From assembly GCA_003024985.2 (NCBI GenBank), contig PXIH01S0008631.1: 10,083 nt of DNA; one strand, written 5' to 3'. This document shows positions 6,835 through 10,083 of the stretch, in pieces. The DNA comes from Euperipatoides rowelli. Its lineage: Eukaryota > Onychophora > Udeonychophora > Euonychophora > Peripatopsidae. Made by a program: the position numbers and the translations under genes. The notes under the pieces were generated by a model. It saw nothing but the letters and a program-made list of their open reading frames with translations. It was not told the DNA's origin and searched no databases. The number at the start of each line of letters is the position of its first letter. Within the stretch, counting starts at the first letter, position 1.

Positions 6835-7982
6835 GACAAAATTGCTTGGACACCCCTGACCGTAGGTAAAATGTTTGGATTGCTTTTTTAATATTATAAT
6901 TTATATTATTTTTTATAAATTTAAGCAAAGATATAAAAAACAAACAATGAGTAGGCCTAGAAAGTGTTTCGTTCAACCAATGGTGCGTTGAGATGGTCGG
7001 CAAAGAACTTCAAAAAGGTAAAGACATTTCTGCAATTAACATTGACTTGAAACTAACGGCAGCATGGATTGTATATTATAGAGTCAGTGAAATTTAAAAA
7101 AAAAAAGGATTTGATTATTAAAGGCTTTATTCAATTTGATATTAAAAAAAAGCCATTGGAGAATTTCAAATGTAAATCCTTTTCCTTTCTTTTTAAATGT
7201 TTTTCTTAATTTTAATGACGTGTTGAATTATTTTTTCATTAAAAAAGTTAAATATACACTTTATTCAAAATTAAAGATTTCACACTTTGAATGTTTTAAT
7301 AAGTATTAATATTTGCGAATCTTTATTTTTGCGAATATATGACTGCTGTGAAACTTGCGAAAATATTACTCTCGTGAAAAAATCCATATATACAGTATTT
7401 ATTTTAATTCAAACGTTTAATATCCGTTAGTAAATTATAGAATCCTACAATTAATATTGGATTAGGCTATCAAGTTACTATGTATCAAAATAACCTATTA
7501 ATAAGAAAAATACAAACAAAAATGTTCTGTTTATTTGGATTATTTTTCTATATACTGGTACTGTAATATTTAAAAAATTTGTACTACTACATAAATATGC
7601 AAGCCACTGGCACATTAAGAGCAGTAGCACGAAGTCTACCACAGAAAAATCTTAATATCTAGTGCTGCTTATTACTACCATAAAGGGGGTCCTAGGAGAG
7701 CATGGAGTCATTTTGCAGTTGTGAAAAATTTGGTACATTGAAATTAATAACTGATTTAACAGAAGAGACTCTTTCAGGGTCGTTATAAGCCCTATTTATT
7801 GACTACTCAATTATATATTCACCCAGTACCTTCTATCTGCCTCCAAACTATCTCTCCTATCTACTCTAGGTGTAAATTAATGCTATAAACTTTATTGAAA
7901 ATAATCTTAAAACTATGTTTATTGTTATTAAAAGTCAAATGTAATGGATTTTTAAAATTGTTTTTATTATTGATTTTCAAAA
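6835..7982. other. AT-rich non-coding DNA, no gene seen
   Basis: Both strands lack a convincing coding stretch. The section holds several A/T homopolymers, scattered TAGGCCTA-like words, and the inverted repeat noted at 7103-7183. No RNA gene is recognised. Confidence 0.55.
7103..7183. repeat. Short inverted repeat, 10-bp arms
   Basis: AAAAGGATTT (7103-7112) is the exact reverse complement of AAATCCTTTT (7174-7183). Inside, GGCTTT and AAAGCC can extend pairing imperfectly. This could be an 81-bp MITE-like relic or chance in low-complexity DNA. Confidence 0.3.
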
Positions 7983-8065
7983 AATTCCACTGGAAAAAAA
8001 AATAATTTAAATGCATAAAAAAAAGTTATTTAAAGATAAATTACAAAATGAAGATTACAAATTTT
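7983..8065 (+). repeat. 83-bp perfect direct repeat, copy 1, ending at an N
   Basis: Identical base for base to 9542-9624, including its A9 and A8 runs. The next base (8066) is N. The pattern fits the shared end of two overlapping contigs better than a biological duplication. Confidence 0.95.
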
Positions 8066-8117
8066 NTGGATCAGGGGGGAGGGAGGAAGGCCCACTTTGA
8101 TAGAAGGCAAAAGGCCT

Positions 8118-8135
8118 GGTCAGCGATTGCTGACC
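8118..8135. repeat. Small GC-rich hairpin
   Basis: GGTCAGC (8118-8124) and GCTGACC (8129-8135) form a perfect 7-bp stem with a GATT loop, eight bases before the N at 8143. A third CTGAC follows. Function unknown; it may have caused the assembly break. Confidence 0.5.
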
Positions 8136-8599
8136 TGCTGACNTGGCCAGTCCGACTATGGTGCCACCTAATAATAATGCAATCTATTAATCAACCTCGA
8201 CATATTTAAGTTTTTTTTTTTTAATTGTAAAAAAGGGTCTTGAGCTGAAAAACTGTGTAAGAGTGAAAAACCTAGTGGAATAGTAACTGTGTTACAACAT
8301 TTCACAAGGAGAAAAGGCCTATAAAGGGCAACTACTAATGAAAAAATTGTTCAAAATGTTCTAACATCATTCAGTCTCACTGCTTAAAATTTTACACACA
8401 AATTTGTGCCAAATCTATAATAAATTTGACTTCACACAAGCATACATGCAATCAGTAAAACCACAAATCACCATTTTCTCCACAGAATCAATCTAAATAA
8501 AAAATATGGTGTGGTGTCTCAATCTATTTTAAAAATAATCTCATTTTGTTTTCATGTAGTGACCATCCGATGACGACTTAGAGGCCGGTCACTTTCAGA

Positions 8600-9190
8600 C
8601 CTAAATACTTACTCTGCAGTATCCCATGGTTTGTTGTTATAGTGATTTATTCTCCCCACCCCCGATAATACTTACGCCAATTCCTTAATTGAATTAATTT
8701 CAAATACATATAATTGGATAGACTATTCATGGTCAACTATCAAGCAACAATTTTGTCATTGGTGATTCTAATGGTCTCAAAATTAAACATACACTAGACA
8801 TTTTCATCAACTAGTCATACAACCAACCAGTGGCACTAACAGACTAGATAACAGATAGTTTGTTTCTAATGAAGCCCCAATAGCATCATCTGATCACATT
8901 CTTATTGTTTTATCTCCTAACCTAGATCAAAAAATTAAAATGTCTCAAAATAATTCTAATGAATGTACTGTAGACCAAAAAAATCAACGTAACTTAAATT
9001 CCTTTGGAAAAGCCATTTCAAGTTTCAATTGGTCCTTTTTATACGATTTAGATTACACTGGTGAGTCAGTCAATAACTTCAATTTCATAATAAAAACATT
9101 ATAGAAGTCCTGTTTTTCTCTCATTGTGAAAAAAAGGAAAGCTAAAGGCAAATTTTGGATAAATAATCGCATTCTTAAACTATTAAAAAA
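8600..9190 (+). pseudogene. Decayed LINE endonuclease and EN-RT linker, plus strand
   Basis: Fragments of an APE-type endonuclease are readable in family order but in changing frames. They are P-W-F-V-V-I-V-I-Y-S-P-H-P (the YRPP/YHPP strand, 8624-8662), F-V-I-G-D-S-N (GDFN motif, 8752-8772), L-D-I-F-I-N (8794-8811) and S-S-D-H-I-L-I-V-L (8886-8912). Then a basic linker typical of the region before the RT reads K-R-K-A-K-G-K-F-W-I-N-N-R-I-L-K (9133-9177). In-frame stops (for example the TAG after LDIFIN) and at least one frameshift separate the motifs, so the gene is dead and old. Its motif spellings (YSPHP, SSDH) and opposite orientation show it is a different family from the LINE at the left. 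RT motifs are not seen before 9540. Confidence 0.65.
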
Positions 9191-9239
9191 AATTTTTTTT
9201 ACTTTTCTCTAAGGGAGAATTTGAACTATGAGATCCAAT

Positions 9240-9242
9240 CCC

Positions 9243-9270
<28 letters not shown>
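9240..9270. repeat. C13A18 homopolymer pair
   Basis: Thirteen C are followed directly by eighteen A on the plus strand, just downstream of the decayed endonuclease-RT linker. It resembles the C12A12 block at 291-314. Confidence 0.9.
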
Positions 9271-9275
<5 letters not shown>

Positions 9276-9540
9276 ATAAATATCTCTAAAGCTAAGCCTG
9301 ATCACAGTGTGAAAGGCTTAAATTTGGTTCAACATGGATTCAAATACTTTTAGCAATTCATAAAAAAACTGTATATTTCCCCTATTAAAAACATATTTAA
9401 TTTCAGGATAAACCACAGAAGAAATCAACAGTTTTTTTCTTCTCACCTTACTAATACTCAACAAGCTGTAAGTCACATGACTACACATTTATCCAACTTC
9501 CCTCTCACTCATGCCAATCAATTTTGCAGGGCTCGAAATA
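9271..9540. other. AT-rich DNA, possibly further LINE relic
   Basis: No intact ORF. Short plus-strand stretches (for example N-Q-F-F-S-S-H-L-T-N-T, about 9427-9459) faintly resemble the start of an RT region, but too little is preserved to call it. Confidence 0.3.
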
Positions 9541-9541
9541 N

Positions 9542-9624
9542 AATTCCACTGGAAAAAAAAATAATTTAAATGCATAAAAAAAAGTTATTTAAAGATAAAT
9601 TACAAAATGAAGATTACAAATTTT
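9542..9624 (+). repeat. 83-bp perfect direct repeat, copy 2, starting after an N
   Basis: Identical to 7983-8065. The base before it (9541) is N. After it the sequence continues as AT-rich DNA (9625-10083). Confidence 0.95.
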
Positions 9625-10083
9625 TTTTTGGTCTGAGATTAATTTAATGACAAAATTGTTTCTACAGTTGTTTTCTTCTTAATGATTTAACATGTAAATA
9701 AAGGTATGTTCAACTTGTATTAAAGGCCATTTTGATTTTTTTTTTTTTAACAAAATTGACCATAATAGCACAAAGGATGAATTTGATTGATTTTTTACAA
9801 GTATTTAAACAATTAGTTCATAGGATTTCCAGTCTTTAGCTGATGAAGATAGCGAATTTTCTATAGTTTAGTATAGCAAGCTCTATTCGTTTCTCAACAC
9901 TGATGTAACAAAATATCTTTCCAAACGTGTACAGTAGACAATGTTGTTTTAACGGGGAGGAGCTAAAGACAATTATTTTAAAAATTGAATTGTAAATACG
10001 GTACCAGTAACTTTTTTTTTATTTAATTTTGTTTTTCTAATAGTTATTTTTTTAAGTAAAAATCTTTGAAAATCAATAATATT
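9625..10083. other. AT-rich non-coding DNA, nothing recognised
   Basis: Multiple T and A runs, stops in all frames, and no RNA gene or transposon end that can be supported. Confidence 0.6.

Noticed and set aside
6631-7003. Short open frames on both strands of the intergenic region
   Set aside because: They are 61-67 codons, overlap each other, cover the GGCACC inverted repeats and poly(A) runs, and have no recognisable domain.
7983-9624. 83-bp repeats as target-site duplication or LTRs of an inserted element
   Set aside because: Far too long for a LINE target duplication and too short for LTRs. The exact coincidence with N characters points to assembly.
1-10083. CRISPR array, tRNA or rRNA genes
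   Set aside because: No regularly spaced repeats, no cloverleaf-like sequence with a convincing B box, and no conserved rRNA stretch were seen.

Overview
The window looks like AT-rich metazoan genomic DNA from a draft assembly. There are no bacterial-style operons or ribosome binding sites. Long A/T homopolymers are common, and there are four isolated N characters (5980, 8066, 8143, 9541). The only substantial coding content is a non-LTR (LINE) retrotransposon. The host species cannot be named from this sequence.

Region 1 (1 to about 5880, minus strand) is one nearly full-length CR1/L2-like LINE. In its own 5'->3' direction it holds: a 5' UTR (about 5880-5558); ORF1 with a PHD zinc finger, a hydrophobic stretch, a DYNLL/LC8-type TQT motif, a coiled-coil-like region and an SGNH/esterase-like domain; ORF2 with an APE-type endonuclease, a reverse transcriptase and a C-terminal WNGLP tail; and a 3' UTR that runs off the left edge. 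Three single-base frame disruptions break it: in an A16 tract within ORF1, in an A-rich stretch between endonuclease and RT, and in an A7 tract near the ORF2 C-terminus. The endonuclease and RT catalytic motifs are still readable, so this is probably a fairly young but dead copy, or one with homopolymer-length errors.

The most interesting point is the ORF1/ORF2 junction. The esterase-like part of ORF1 and the endonuclease are in the SAME frame, separated by one UAG followed by CAA CUA. This matches the tobamovirus-type readthrough consensus UAG-CAR-YYA. ORF2 has no in-frame AUG before its catalytic Asn, so readthrough is a plausible way to make ORF2 as an ORF1-ORF2 fusion. The esterase-like domain has Asp in place of the GDS serine and Tyr in place of the usual His, which suggests a non-catalytic domain.

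Region 2 (about 5880-8065) is AT-rich non-coding DNA with a GGCACC-rich inverted-repeat cluster (6724-6834) and a short hairpin (7103-7183). Region 3 (8067-9540) carries a heavily decayed second LINE on the plus strand, with endonuclease motif remnants. It is bounded on both sides by single Ns, and the 83 bases before the left N are identical to the 83 bases after the right N. The flanking contigs therefore probably overlap, and this 1.47-kb block may be misplaced or an allelic insertion. Region 4 (9625-10083) is AT-rich and has no recognisable feature.
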